Assembly (NCBI GenBank): GCA_040902725.1
Contig: JBBDWU010000009.1
Coordinates: 62,001-126,000, forward strand
Origin: JACVRU01 sp040902725
GTDB taxonomy: Bacteria > Actinomycetota > Thermoleophilia > Gaiellales > Gaiellaceae
Direction of reading: 5' to 3'
DNA length: 64,000 nucleotides
Numbering within the stretch: position 1 is the stretch's first letter; every line of letters starts with the position of its first letter. Positions 39,951 through 48,296 of the stretch are shown one piece after another. Position numbers and translations under genes: made by a program. The notes beneath the pieces are model-generated. The model was not told the origin of the DNA. It worked only from the letters and a program-made list of their open reading frames with translations, and ran no database searches.

Positions 39951-41552
39951 ATGCGGCTCCCCCTCGCCGTTCTCGCCCTCGCGGTGGTCCCCGCCGCCGT
40001 GGACCGAAGCGCGCCGGTCGTCACCGACTTCCACGTGCGCGCCGAAGGCCGCGCCTTCGCCGGCGACCGCCAGCTGCTGGCCACGATCAGCCCGAACGGC
40101 GACGGTGTCCGCGACCGCGTGGCGATCACTTTCCGGCTCAGCGAGCCTGCCCGCGTCCACCTCACGATCGCCAAGACGGTCCGGAAGTCGACGACCGTCT
40201 ACGCCCGCACCGGCCGCTTCACTCGCGGCCGCCACACGATCTACTGGGCGCCGCGCGAGCTCACGCCCCGCACCTACCTCGTCCGGCTGAGCGCCGTCGA
40301 CCGGGCCGGCAACCGGGCGACCCACGGCGCGGGCTCCGCCGGCCAGCTCCGTCGCGAAGGCGGCAGGACGCCCGTCGTCCGCATCCTCGGCATCGACGCC
40401 GGCTTCGAGCGTCCGAGCTACGACGCGGGGCAAAACGCCGGCCTGCGGATCGAGTCGGACGCGACGCGGCTGAGCGTGCAGCTGTTCCGGGCGGGCGCGG
40501 AGTCCATCGCCACGACCGCGCGCAACGTCATGCACGGCGTCGCCGTCTCCGAACCGATCGTCCTGCCGTGGGCGGGCCGGCGCCACGGGCCGCAGCGCGT
40601 GCGCTTCCGGATTCCCGCGCTCCCGAGCGGCGTGTACTTCGCGCAGCTCACGGCGGACGACGGCCGCGTGGGCTATGCGCCGTTCATCGTCAGGGCGCCG
40701 GGGCCCAGCACTGCACGGGTGGCCGTGGTGATGCCGACGAACACCTGGCAGGCGTACAACTTCCGGGACGAGGACGCCGACGGCTGGGGCGACACGTGGT
40801 ACGCAGGCGTGGGCTCGGCGAAGGTCCGCCTCGGCCGCGCCTTCCTCGACCGCGGCGTGCCGCCCAAGTACCGGGCCTACGACGTCGGCTTCCTCCGCTG
40901 GCTGCACGAGACCGGACGCGCGGTGGACTTCCTCGCCGAGGAGGACCTCGAGCGCGCAGGCGGCGGCGATAGGCTCGCGGCCGCGTACGACCTGATCGTC
41001 TTCCCCGGCCACACCGAGTACGTCACGAGGCGGGAGTACGACGTCGTCGAACGCTTCCGCGACCTGGGCGGGAACCTGATGTTCCTGTCCGCGAACAACT
41101 TCTTCTGGCAAGTGGAGCGGAAGGGCCGGCAGCTGCGGAAGGTCCGCAAGTGGCGCGATCTCGGGCGGCCGGAGGCGGCGCTGATCGGGGCGCAGTACCT
41201 CGCGAACGACGAGGGCAAGCGGAAGGGCTCGTACGTGGTGCTCTCCGCGATGACCGCGCCCTGGCTCTGGGAAGGCACGATCCTGGTCGACGGCTCCAGC
41301 TTCGGCGAGCTCCACGGCGGCTTCGGGATCGAGATCGACGCGACGACGCGCGACACGCCGCGCGGGACGATCGTCCTGGCCGAGGTGCCGGAGATCTACG
41401 GCCCTCGGTATACGGGCCAGATGACCTACTACGAGACCGCGGCCGGCGCCAAGGTCTTCGCCGCCGGGACGCTCGACTTCGGCGGCCGCGCCCGCTACCG
41501 CCCGGTGAAGCGCATACTTTCGAACCTCTGGACGCGTCTCTCCCAGCCGTAG
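39951..41552 (+). CDS. Secreted protein with FlgD-like Ig domain and N,N-dimethylformamidase large-subunit-like domain
   Basis: A 533-residue protein. Short signal peptide (MRLPLAVLALAVVPAAVD). Residues about 40-120 form an Ig-like repeat with the FlgD/CHU motif TISPNGDGVRDRVAITFRLS. From about 255 the sequence matches the C-terminal domain of N,N-dimethylformamidase large subunits: VVMPTNTWQAYNFRDEDADG, GDTWYAGV, IVFPGHTEYVTRREYD and GGNLMFLSANNFFWQVE. No small subunit gene is nearby, so true amidase activity is uncertain. The role may be extracellular amide or glycan processing. Confidence 0.75.
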   Translation: MRLPLAVLALAVVPAAVDRSAPVVTDFHVRAEGRAFAGDRQLLATISPNGDGVRDRVAITFRLSEPARVHLTIAKTVRKSTTVYARTGRFTRGRHTIYWAPRELTPRTYLVRLSAVDRAGNRATHGAGSAGQLRREGGRTPVVRILGIDAGFERPSYDAGQNAGLRIESDATRLSVQLFRAGAESIATTARNVMHGVAVSEPIVLPWAGRRHGPQRVRFRIPALPSGVYFAQLTADDGRVGYAPFIVRAPGPSTARVAVVMPTNTWQAYNFRDEDADGWGDTWYAGVGSAKVRLGRAFLDRGVPPKYRAYDVGFLRWLHETGRAVDFLAEEDLERAGGGDRLAAAYDLIVFPGHTEYVTRREYDVVERFRDLGGNLMFLSANNFFWQVERKGRQLRKVRKWRDLGRPEAALIGAQYLANDEGKRKGSYVVLSAMTAPWLWEGTILVDGSSFGELHGGFGIEIDATTRDTPRGTIVLAEVPEIYGPRYTGQMTYYETAAGAKVFAAGTLDFGGRARYRPVKRILSNLWTRLSQP

Positions 41553-42097
41553 TTCCCGCGGGCGCCGAGCACTTCCAGGACGTCCTCGCCGTCATCAACC
41601 CGGCCTGCACCTGCCAGTACTGGCGGATGACGTCAGGCGAGTACAGCCGCGCGAGCACCGAGGACCGCCACGCCGCGCTGCGGGCCCAACTCGCAGAGTC
41701 GCCCGCGCCCGGGATGCTCGCGTACGTCGACGGCGAGGCCGCCGGCTGGGTCGGGTTCGGCCCCCGCGAACGCATCGGCCGGCTGGGCCGCTCGCGAACC
41801 ATCCCGAAAGTCGACGACCTGCCGGTGTGGTCCGTCTACTGCTTCACCGTTCGCGTGGGCTACCGGCGGCAGGGCATCGCCAGAGCGCTGCTCGACGGCC
41901 TGATCGCGTACGCGCGCGAGGAGGGCGCGCCTGCGCTCGAGGCCTATCCCGTGGACACGGCCGGCCGCCGCATCCACGGCACCGCCGCCTACGTCGGCAC
42001 CTTGCCGATGTTCGAGGCCGCGGGCTTCGAGCGCGTGCTCGAGACCGACGCACGGAGCGACCACCTGCCGCGCTGGCTCATGCGCCTGCCGCTGTAG
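41528..42097 (+). CDS. GNAT acetyltransferase with unclear start
   Basis: Acetyltransferase of about 189 residues: VLAVINPACTCQYWRMTSGEY, then VYCFTVRVGYRRQGIARALLDGLIAYAR (acetyl-CoA loop RRQGIA) and AAYVGTLPMFEAAGFERVLE. The expected N-terminus (VVPAGAEHFQDVLAV) begins inside the 3' end of the preceding gene and there is no ATG/GTG/TTG within 100 nt of it. CTG 41528 is the best guess; the first ATG, at 41627, would remove the first strand. The 3' end overlaps the convergent MFS gene by 20 nt. Confidence 0.75.
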   Translation: MDASLPAVVPAGAEHFQDVLAVINPACTCQYWRMTSGEYSRASTEDRHAALRAQLAESPAPGMLAYVDGEAAGWVGFGPRERIGRLGRSRTIPKVDDLPVWSVYCFTVRVGYRRQGIARALLDGLIAYAREEGAPALEAYPVDTAGRRIHGTAAYVGTLPMFEAAGFERVLETDARSDHLPRWLMRLPL

Positions 42098-43325
42098 GCG
42101 CCGCGGGCTCCTCGGGGATCTCGCGGATCGAGCGGATCGGGGAGAAGAGCACGGGCAGGAAGGCCAGCGTGGAACCGACGGCACCGACCCAGAGCGTCTC
42201 CCGCAGGCCGATCGTCGCTGCCAACCCGCCCCCGGCCAGCGAGCCCAGCGGCACCGCGCCGAAGTTGACGAGCCGCCGCGACGCCGTCGCGCGGCCCTGG
42301 AGCCGGTCGGGTGTGGTCGCCTGGAAGAGCGAGATCCCCACGACGTTCGTCAGGATCCCGGAGAAGCCGGTGACGGCGAAGACCCCGACGAAGATGGGGA
42401 CGGCGTGCTCCGCGGGCGCGAGCGGGATCAGCAGCGCCGGCCAGCCGAGGAAGAAGGCCGAGACGATGATCGTCGGTCCGACCCCGAGGAAGGCTCCGAT
42501 GCGAGGGGCGAGCACGGCTCCGGCCAGTACGCCGAAGTTGCCGAGCGTGAAGGTCAGGCCGATAGTGCCCGGGCTCAGGTCCAGCTCCCGCACTGCGTAC
42601 ACGAGGAAGACCGCGAAGATCACGTTGTAGAAGAAGTTCGACATGGCCACGAAGGCCATGCTCGGCCGCATCAGCGGGTGGCTGAGCACGAACCGGATCC
42701 CCTCGACCACCTCGGTGCGCAGGCGCGTGCCCTCGGTTCGCGGCTCGACCACCTCGCGCTTGCGGATCGCGCCGAGGAAGAGGGCCGAGACGACGAAGCT
42801 GATCGCGTCGGCGAGGATGGCGACCGGCGCCGAGATCAGCTCGACGAGTAGCCCGGCCAGGCCAGGCCCGCCGAGTTGGGCGCCCGAGCGGCTCGTCTCG
42901 AGCTTCGAGTTGCCCTCTCCCAGTTGCCTGCGCTCCACCAGAGACGGCAGGTAGGCGACGTACGCGACGTCGAAGAAGACGGTGAGCGTGCCGACGAGGA
43001 AGCCGACGCCGTAAAGCTGCCAGAGCGTGAGGACGTCAAGCGCGTAGGCGAGGGGGATCGATGCGAGGAGCAGCGCGCGGCCGAGATCCGTGACCACGAG
43101 TACGCGGCGACGGGGCAGGCGGTCGACCCAAGCGCCCGCGGGCAGGCTGAACAGCAGCCACGGCGTCCACTCCACGGCAGTGAGCGCGGCGACTTCGAAA
43201 GCCGTGGCGTCGAGGACGAGGATCGCCGCCAGCGGCAGCGCCAGGAAGGTGATCTGGCTGCCGAAGGCGCTGATCGTCTGCGCCGACCAGAGGCGCAGGA
43301 AGTCGCCGTTACGCCACAGGCTCAT
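42078..43325 (-). CDS. MFS transporter (enterobactin-exporter/MFS_3-like), second of a pair
   Basis: A 415-residue, 12-segment major facilitator. N-terminal half: FLRLWSAQTISAFGSQITFLALPLAA, and the loop-2/3 motif AGAWVDRLPRRRVLVVTDLGRA (MFS motif A). The middle loop has LGEGNSKLETSRSGAQLGGPGLAGLL, typical of the MFS_3 group of exporters. The start overlaps the preceding MFS gene by 17 nt. Substrate unknown; the position after a DUF4097/RHH unit suggests a drug or lipid efflux role under local control. Confidence 0.85.
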   Translation of the reverse strand: MSLWRNGDFLRLWSAQTISAFGSQITFLALPLAAILVLDATAFEVAALTAVEWTPWLLFSLPAGAWVDRLPRRRVLVVTDLGRALLLASIPLAYALDVLTLWQLYGVGFLVGTLTVFFDVAYVAYLPSLVERRQLGEGNSKLETSRSGAQLGGPGLAGLLVELISAPVAILADAISFVVSALFLGAIRKREVVEPRTEGTRLRTEVVEGIRFVLSHPLMRPSMAFVAMSNFFYNVIFAVFLVYAVRELDLSPGTIGLTFTLGNFGVLAGAVLAPRIGAFLGVGPTIIVSAFFLGWPALLIPLAPAEHAVPIFVGVFAVTGFSGILTNVVGISLFQATTPDRLQGRATASRRLVNFGAVPLGSLAGGGLAATIGLRETLWVGAVGSTLAFLPVLFSPIRSIREIPEEPAAPTAAGA

Positions 43326-44538
43326 AGGTGACCGTCGAGCGGAAGCGCTCGCGGAGACCGGCGGTGACGAAGAGGATCGCGGCAGCCGTCTGGACGGCGA
43401 AGATCGCCAGGAGGGGCACGGTCACTCCGAAGGCGTCGAGCGCGGGGCCGGTGCCGAGCAGCGCGAACGGCCCGATCAACGAGGTGGCGGCCACGATCGC
43501 CGCCCACGCCTTCGTGCGCAGTGCTGGAGGCGTCCGCATGGTGAAGATCGTCCAGATCGGAGCATTGACGAGCCCGTTCGCGAGGCCGCACGCCACCATC
43601 GAGGCGACGAGGTAGCCCGGAGGCACGTCGGCGAGGAAGAGCCAGATGGGCGCGACCATGAAGAACTCGCCCACGCTGCCGACCAGGAGCTGATCGATCC
43701 TCCGGACGATCCGGAAGATGACGAGGCTGCCGATGACCGCGCCGGCGCCGAAGCCGCCGAGGATCCAGCCCACGACCTGGGGCTCGTCGCCGTAGCGGGT
43801 CAGCACGAGGAACGGCACCGTGACGAAGAAGGCGAGCCACGCGACGTCGCCGGCGATGATCGCCACCGACCAGGGCCGCAGCAGGCGGTCGCGGAACAGG
43901 AAGCGGACGCCCGCGGCGAGCCCGCGCGACTCGTCCGTGTCCGGCAGGGCTCCGCCGACGCGCACGAACAGCGCGATCAGCAGGAAGCCGGCCGCGAAGG
44001 TGGCCGCGTCGATCAGCAGCACCGTCGTGGCACCCATCACGCCGATCAGCACGCCCGCGAGCGCCGGGCCGAGGACGAACGAGACCCGGTTGGAGATCTG
44101 GAGCAGCGCGTTCGCCTCTCCCAATACCCCCTCGTCCTCGCCCACGATCTGCGGCAGCAGGGCCGCCTTGGAGGCGAACGAGGGGACGCCGAACGTGCCG
44201 ACCGCGAAGACGAGCACGAGCAGCAGCGGGAACGAGAGCAGGTCGGCGAAATGGAGCAACGGGATCGCGGCCATCAGCGGTGCCCGAGACGCGTCTGCGA
44301 CGAGCATCGTCCGCCGGGCGCCGAGCCGAGACACGAGGTTGCCGGCGCCGAAGCCGACGATGCCGAGGGCCGCGGCCTCGACGGCGACGACGACGGCCAT
44401 CTTGGTCGCCGAGCCCGTGGTCGTGAGCACGAACCACGGCAGGGCCACCCAGGTCATCTGGCTGCCGGCGAGCGAGACGGTGTCGCGCGCCAGGAGGGCG
44501 AGCAGCGCGGGATCGCGAAGGAGCGCGCCTCGACTCAC
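43309..44538 (-). CDS. MFS transporter (MFS_3-like), first of a pair
   Basis: A 409-residue major facilitator: LLARDTVSLAGSQMTWVALPWFVL at the start, motif A-like SRLGARRTMLVADASRAPL, then LGEANALLQISNRVSFVLGPALAG. It is related in layout to the neighbouring transporter; the two may form a heteromeric or redundant pair. Start GTG 44538 overlaps nothing but lies 2 nt from the DUF4097 stop, so co-transcription is very likely. Confidence 0.85.
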   Translation of the reverse strand: MSRGALLRDPALLALLARDTVSLAGSQMTWVALPWFVLTTTGSATKMAVVVAVEAAALGIVGFGAGNLVSRLGARRTMLVADASRAPLMAAIPLLHFADLLSFPLLLVLVFAVGTFGVPSFASKAALLPQIVGEDEGVLGEANALLQISNRVSFVLGPALAGVLIGVMGATTVLLIDAATFAAGFLLIALFVRVGGALPDTDESRGLAAGVRFLFRDRLLRPWSVAIIAGDVAWLAFFVTVPFLVLTRYGDEPQVVGWILGGFGAGAVIGSLVIFRIVRRIDQLLVGSVGEFFMVAPIWLFLADVPPGYLVASMVACGLANGLVNAPIWTIFTMRTPPALRTKAWAAIVAATSLIGPFALLGTGPALDAFGVTVPLLAIFAVQTAAAILFVTAGLRERFRSTVTYEPVA

Positions 44539-44540
44539 GA

Positions 44541-45266
44541 CTACGCGCGGACGATCCTGATGTCGCCGCTCATGGCGGTGGCGCGCAGCTCGATGAGCGG
44601 GCCGGCGCCCTCGGGCGGCGTGTCGCCGACGGCGAGCTCGGAGCTCGTGTCGCCGCTCACGGACTTCGCGTCGACCCACAGGCTCGAGCCCGCGCGAATG
44701 CCGACGTGCAGATCGCCGGAGACGCTCTTCAGCACCACCGCGCCCTCGACGACGGCGCCGAGGCGCTGGTCGCCGGAGACGGTCTGGACGGTTACCGGCC
44801 CGCCGGCGTCGTCGAGGCGGACGTCGCCCGACACGGTCTGCAGCGTCGCACGGCCCGTGACGGCCTCCACGGCGAGGTCGCCGCTGACGCTCTTCATCTC
44901 GAGGTCGCCCTCGACGCGGCCGAGCTCGGCGTCGCCGGAGACCGTCTTCACCGTCACGGGGCCCGTCGAGCCCCGGACGGCCAGGTCGGCGGCGATGCCC
45001 TTGAACTCGATCCGGGCACCGAGCGGGCAGGTGATCCGCACCCGCGCATCTTGGGAGCTGCGGAGGAACAGCAGGCGCCGCTCCTCGACCTCGACGACGA
45101 CTTCGCCGCCACGGGCCTCGATCACGGTCGCCTGCTCGACCTCCTCGCTGCCCTCCAGTTCGACGTGGGTCTCGTCGCCTTCGACGGTCTCCACGTCGAC
45201 GCGGCCGGCCGGCACCTTCACGCGCAGGAAGACCTCGCCGGGCGTCTGGAAGGTCTCGCTTCTCAC
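44541..45266 (-). CDS. DUF4097-family beta-strand repeat protein
   Basis: A 241-residue protein built of repeating beta-strands. The pentad V-S-G-D recurs about every 20 residues: KTVSGDAEL, KSVSGDLAV, QTVSGDVRL, QTVSGDQRL, KSVSGDLHV, KSVSGDTSS and AMSGDIRI, seven copies. This is the DUF4097 (adhesin-like) beta-helix pattern. No signal peptide, so it is probably cytoplasmic. GTG 45266 overlaps the stop of the preceding 27-residue gene (GTGA). In other actinobacteria such genes often follow an RHH regulator, as here. Confidence 0.82.
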   Translation of the reverse strand: MRSETFQTPGEVFLRVKVPAGRVDVETVEGDETHVELEGSEEVEQATVIEARGGEVVVEVEERRLLFLRSSQDARVRITCPLGARIEFKGIAADLAVRGSTGPVTVKTVSGDAELGRVEGDLEMKSVSGDLAVEAVTGRATLQTVSGDVRLDDAGGPVTVQTVSGDQRLGAVVEGAVVLKSVSGDLHVGIRAGSSLWVDAKSVSGDTSSELAVGDTPPEGAGPLIELRATAMSGDIRIVRA

Positions 45267-45346
45267 TTCTTGGGGCTCGGCCGGCGCGTCGGCCGACGGT
45301 CGATCAGGTAGTCGATGTGCTCGGGCGGGGGCAGGTACAGGGACAC
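45263..45346 (-). CDS. 27-residue microprotein between the RHH regulator and DUF4097 genes
   Basis: Reads VSLYLPPPEHIDYLIDRRP then TRRPSPKK, beginning at GTG 45346 with an AAGGAGGAACC ribosome site 2 nt to 7 nt upstream, the strongest in the vicinity, and ending in TGA that overlaps the DUF4097 GTG. The tight coupling makes it a translated gene or a leader that feeds ribosomes to the DUF4097 gene. No known family. Proline-rich start and basic tail. Confidence 0.6.
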   Translation of the reverse strand: MSLYLPPPEHIDYLIDRRPTRRPSPKK

Positions 45347-45359
45347 GGTTCCTCCTTCG

Positions 45360-45812
45360 TTAGCCGCGGGCGAAGCCGGTCAGCCGGCTTCCTGGCCCGC
45401 GGCGGGCGGTTGAGCCGGTGCTCCGCGCGAGCGCGCGGATGATCCAGGCGTTGACGGACAGGCCCTCCCGGGCGGCGGACGCCTCGATCCCGGCCTTGAG
45501 GCCTTCGGGGAGCCTCAGGGTGATCCGGGCGGTCAGGCCGTCCTCGGCCGGAGCGGGACCCGCGCCGGCCTCCTCGTCTACGTAGACGAGCGAGGGCTCC
45601 TGGCCGGCGAGGCGGACTTCGACGTGGCCGGTCGGAAGTTGCGCCGAGAGCTCGAGCGTTACCTCACCGAGGGCATCGAGGAAGCGGCGGCCGGCGGCGG
45701 AGCGCAGCGGTGCGACGAGCCTGCCGGCTGCCGCCTCGGTCTCTTCGCCCCCGACGGCCGCGATCTCGGCCAGGTCGGCGAGCAGGGCTTCGACGTGTGG
45801 TTGCAGTTGCAT
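45360..45812 (-). CDS. Ribbon-helix-helix regulator (HicB/Arc-like C-terminal domain)
   Basis: A 150-residue protein. The C-terminal 50 residues hold an RHH fold: LTARITLRLPEGLKAGIEAS then REGLSVNAWIIRALARS, the DNA-binding beta-strand being ARITLRL. The first 90 residues are a helical domain of unknown role that might sense a ligand. It starts the operon that includes the microprotein, DUF4097 and MFS genes and most probably represses it through the tandem repeat at its own start. Confidence 0.78.
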   Translation of the reverse strand: MQLQPHVEALLADLAEIAAVGGEETEAAAGRLVAPLRSAAGRRFLDALGEVTLELSAQLPTGHVEVRLAGQEPSLVYVDEEAGAGPAPAEDGLTARITLRLPEGLKAGIEASAAREGLSVNAWIIRALARSTGSTARRGPGSRLTGFARG

Positions 45813-45813
45813 G

Positions 45814-45835
45814 ATGACGTCACTATGACATCACT
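45814..45835 (-). promoter_or_regulatory. Tandem 11-bp operator overlapping the RHH operon promoter
   Basis: Two adjoining 11-mers, ATGACGTCACT (45814-45824) and ATGACATCACT (45825-45835), differ at one base. The first contains the 8-bp palindrome TGACGTCA. The pair lies one nucleotide from the start codon; on the minus strand a CATAGT hexamer (-10-like) is at their junction, 9 nt before ATG 45812. The 11-bp spacing puts both copies on one face of DNA, as RHH dimers-of-dimers prefer. Confidence 0.6.
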
Positions 45836-45846
45836 TCTGCTGTCTG

Positions 45847-46377
45847 TCAAGTGTCGAAGTAGGCGCGGCGGTAAATGTCCCTTGTTTCCTGGACTTTTTC
45901 GACGTATTCGCGAGTCTCCTCGAAGATCACGCCGCGATCGACGTTGCCCTGGCCGCCGTTGTAGGCGGCGAGGGCCCGGCCCAGGTCGTCGTCGTAGCGG
46001 TCGAGCAGGTGCCGGAGGTACCAGGCGCCGTAGCGGACGTTCAGTTCCGGCTCGTAGAGATCCGCGAGCTCGAACTTCGTCCCCCCGGTCCGGAGGGCGA
46101 TGCCCTCTGCCGTCTCCGGCTGGAGCTGCATCAGCCCGATCGCTCCCGCGCTCGACTCCGCGTCGGCGTCGAACCTGCTCTCCTGGTAGATCACCGCGGC
46201 GAGCAGCGCGGGCTCGAGCCGGTAGTTGCGCGAGTGGCCCTGGATGATGTGCTTGTACGCGAGGGGATAGCGCAGGCGCAGGTACCACGCGGGCTCGCTC
46301 GCGACGACGCCGCCGGCGACGGCGGCCAGCACGAGCGGGATCAGGAGGAGAGCTCGCGTGCGACGCGAGCGACCCAT
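45847..46377 (-). CDS. Lytic transglycosylase (SLT-type)
   Basis: A 176-residue exported peptidoglycan lyase. N-terminal membrane anchor/signal (ALLLIPLVLAAVAGGVVAS), then the SLT domain: ALLAAVIYQESRFDADAESSAGAIG (catalytic Glu in YQES), GLMQLQPETA, LYEPELNVRYGAWYLRHLLDRY and AAYNGGQGNV. All goose-lysozyme-like motifs are present. Start ATG 46377 lies inside the coaE 3' end (37-nt overlap). Confidence 0.9.
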   Translation of the reverse strand: MGRSRRTRALLLIPLVLAAVAGGVVASEPAWYLRLRYPLAYKHIIQGHSRNYRLEPALLAAVIYQESRFDADAESSAGAIGLMQLQPETAEGIALRTGGTKFELADLYEPELNVRYGAWYLRHLLDRYDDDLGRALAAYNGGQGNVDRGVIFEETREYVEKVQETRDIYRRAYFDT

Positions 46378-46889
46378 GCGTCTAGCTCCTCCACCGACCC
46401 AGTATTGACGTAGGCGTAGTCCGCGCGGCGCACCTTCTCCTCGTCCGGAATCAGCCGCTCGCTGCGCCCGGCCAGCGGGACGGTCGCGCGCGGCTCCCGA
46501 ACGTCCTCGGGCGCCGTGATCACGACCACGGCGTCGAACTGCTCCTCTCCCCCGGTCTCGTAGAGCAGCGGGATCTCGACGACGGCGAGCGCGCCGTCCT
46601 GCTCCCCGAGCCACTGCGCGTAGCGCTCGCGGACCCGCGGGTGGAGCAGGCCCTCAAGCCAGGCGAGCTCGTCCGCGTCCGCGAAGACGACCTGCGCGAT
46701 CTCACCGCGGTCCGTGGTCCCGAAGCGCTTTACGAGCGCGTCCCGCACGTCGGGATCGTGGGCGATCAGGTCGTGGACGATCTCGTCGCTGGAGATCACC
46801 GCCGCGCCGTGGCGCGCGAACGCCTCGAGCGCCTCCGACTTCCCCGCGCCGATGCCCCCGGTGACGGCGACCGCGAGCGGCCGCGGCAC
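46341..46889 (-). CDS. coaE: Dephospho-CoA kinase
   Basis: Last step of coenzyme A synthesis. The 182 residues include the P-loop VTGGIGAGKSEAL, the DxD-like SSDEIVHDLI and the CoA-domain region HPRVRERY and VEIPLLYETGGEEQFDAVVVI. GTG 46889 is 2 nt after rpsA, conserved linkage with rpsA in actinobacteria. It is the second CoA-pathway locus in the window with panB/panC. Confidence 0.93.
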   Translation of the reverse strand: MPRPLAVAVTGGIGAGKSEALEAFARHGAAVISSDEIVHDLIAHDPDVRDALVKRFGTTDRGEIAQVVFADADELAWLEGLLHPRVRERYAQWLGEQDGALAVVEIPLLYETGGEEQFDAVVVITAPEDVREPRATVPLAGRSERLIPDEEKVRRADYAYVNTGSVEELDAWVARVARELSS

Positions 46890-46890
46890 G

Positions 46891-48255
46891 CTACTGCTCG
46901 GGCTCGGGCTCGGTCAGCTGCTCGGGCTCGGGCTCGGTCAGCGGCTCGGACTCGGGCTCGGGGTCGATCAGCGGCTCGGACTCGAGCTCGGGCTCGGGCA
47001 GCGGCTCGGACTCGACCGCGACCTCGGCGGCCGCGTCCGACTCGGGCGGCGGCTCTTCGTCGGCGCGCGTCTCCGTCTCCGCCTCGCCCACGGGGCCCTC
47101 GCTGAAGACCTCCTCGGAGAGCGCCAGCTCCTGCGCCGGCTCGCCGGACTCGTCCTCGCCGTCAACCTTCTTCATCGAGAGCGAGAGGCGGCGGCGGTCG
47201 CCGTCGATCTCGAGGATGACGACCTTGACCGTGTCGCCTTGCGAAACGACCTCGCGCGGGTTCTCGACGTGGTGCGCGGCCAGCTCCGAGATGTGGACGA
47301 GGCCCTCTACGCCCGGCAGGATCTCGACGAAAGCGCCGAAGGTGACGACCTTCGTCACCTTGCCCTCGACGACGTCGTCCTGGCTGTACTGCTCGACCAC
47401 CTGCTGCCACGGATCCGACTGGGTCTGCTTGAGCCCGAGCGAGATCCGCTGACGCTCGCGGTCGATGTCCAGCACCTTGACCTGGACGTCCTGGCCGATC
47501 TCGAGCACCTCGGACGGATGGTTGACGTGACTCCACGAGAGCTCCGAGATGTGGATCAGGCCGTCCATCCCGTCGAGGTCGACAAAGGCACCGAAGTCGA
47601 CGATGTTCGAGATCTGGCCCTCGACGACGTCGCCCGGGTTGAGCTTGTCGAGGATCGCCTGGCGCGCCTCCTTGCGCTCCTCCTCGAGGACGGCGCGGCG
47701 CGAGAGGACGACGTTGTTGCGCGAGCGGTTGAGCTCGATCACCTTGCAGCGCAGCGTCTGCCCGAGGAACTCGTCGAGGTCCTGGACGCGCCGGATGTCG
47801 ACCAGGGAAGCCGGCAGGAAGCCGCGCACGCCGAGGTCGAGGATCAGACCGCCCTTGACGACCTCGATCACGCGGCCGTCCACCGGCTCGCCGCTCTCGG
47901 CGGCGCGCTCGATGCTCTTCCACGCGAGCTCGAAGCGGGCGCGCTTCTTGGAGAGGATCAGCCGGCCGTCGGCGTCCTCCTTCGTGAGCACGAGCGCGTC
48001 GACCTCGTCCCCCAGCGAGACCTCGTCGGCCGGGTTGACCGACCGGCGGATCGAGAGCTCCGCGACCGGGATGACGCCTTCGGACTTGTACCCGATGTCC
48101 ACGAGCACCTCGTCCTTGTCAACGCGCACGACCGTCCCGTGGACGACCTCCCCCTCCTTGATCTCGGGGAAGGCGGACTCGTAGTCGGGGATCAGCTCGC
48201 CGTCGGGGCCCTCGACCCAGACGCCGGGCTCCTGTGTCTGAAGCTCATTGGCCAT
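46891..48255 (-). CDS. rpsA: 30S ribosomal protein S1
   Basis: 454-residue mRNA-binding ribosomal protein with four S1 (OB-fold) domains at about residues 32-105, 118-185, 203-275 and 288-360; the classical GFLP and GLIHISELSWSHV / GLVHISELAAHHV motifs are present. After residue 375 comes a long acidic, proline-rich tail with near-identical decapeptides. ATG 48255; the upstream TACACT hexamer is 12 nt away. Order polA (upstream) - rpsA - coaE matches other actinobacteria. Confidence 0.95.
   Translation of the reverse strand: MANELQTQEPGVWVEGPDGELIPDYESAFPEIKEGEVVHGTVVRVDKDEVLVDIGYKSEGVIPVAELSIRRSVNPADEVSLGDEVDALVLTKEDADGRLILSKKRARFELAWKSIERAAESGEPVDGRVIEVVKGGLILDLGVRGFLPASLVDIRRVQDLDEFLGQTLRCKVIELNRSRNNVVLSRRAVLEEERKEARQAILDKLNPGDVVEGQISNIVDFGAFVDLDGMDGLIHISELSWSHVNHPSEVLEIGQDVQVKVLDIDRERQRISLGLKQTQSDPWQQVVEQYSQDDVVEGKVTKVVTFGAFVEILPGVEGLVHISELAAHHVENPREVVSQGDTVKVVILEIDGDRRRLSLSMKKVDGEDESGEPAQELALSEEVFSEGPVGEAETETRADEEPPPESDAAAEVAVESEPLPEPELESEPLIDPEPESEPLTEPEPEQLTEPEPEQ
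46894..47010 (-). repeat. Tandem decapeptide-coding repeats at the 3' end of rpsA
   Basis: Coding for SEPLPEPELE, SEPLIDPEPE, SEPLTEPEPE and a truncated QLTEPEPEQ: 30-bp units in tandem. Such repeats vary in copy number by slippage, so strain-level length polymorphism is expected. Confidence 0.8.
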
Positions 48256-48296
48256 GCGGGAACGCGGAGTGTAGCCGAGTGGCCAGAATGGGGGAC

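Noticed and set aside
45361..45400. GCGAAGCC near the RHH gene end as another copy of the 39.5-kb heptamer family
   Set aside because: It falls within the coding sequence of the RHH regulator and forms no strong hairpin, so chance is more likely.
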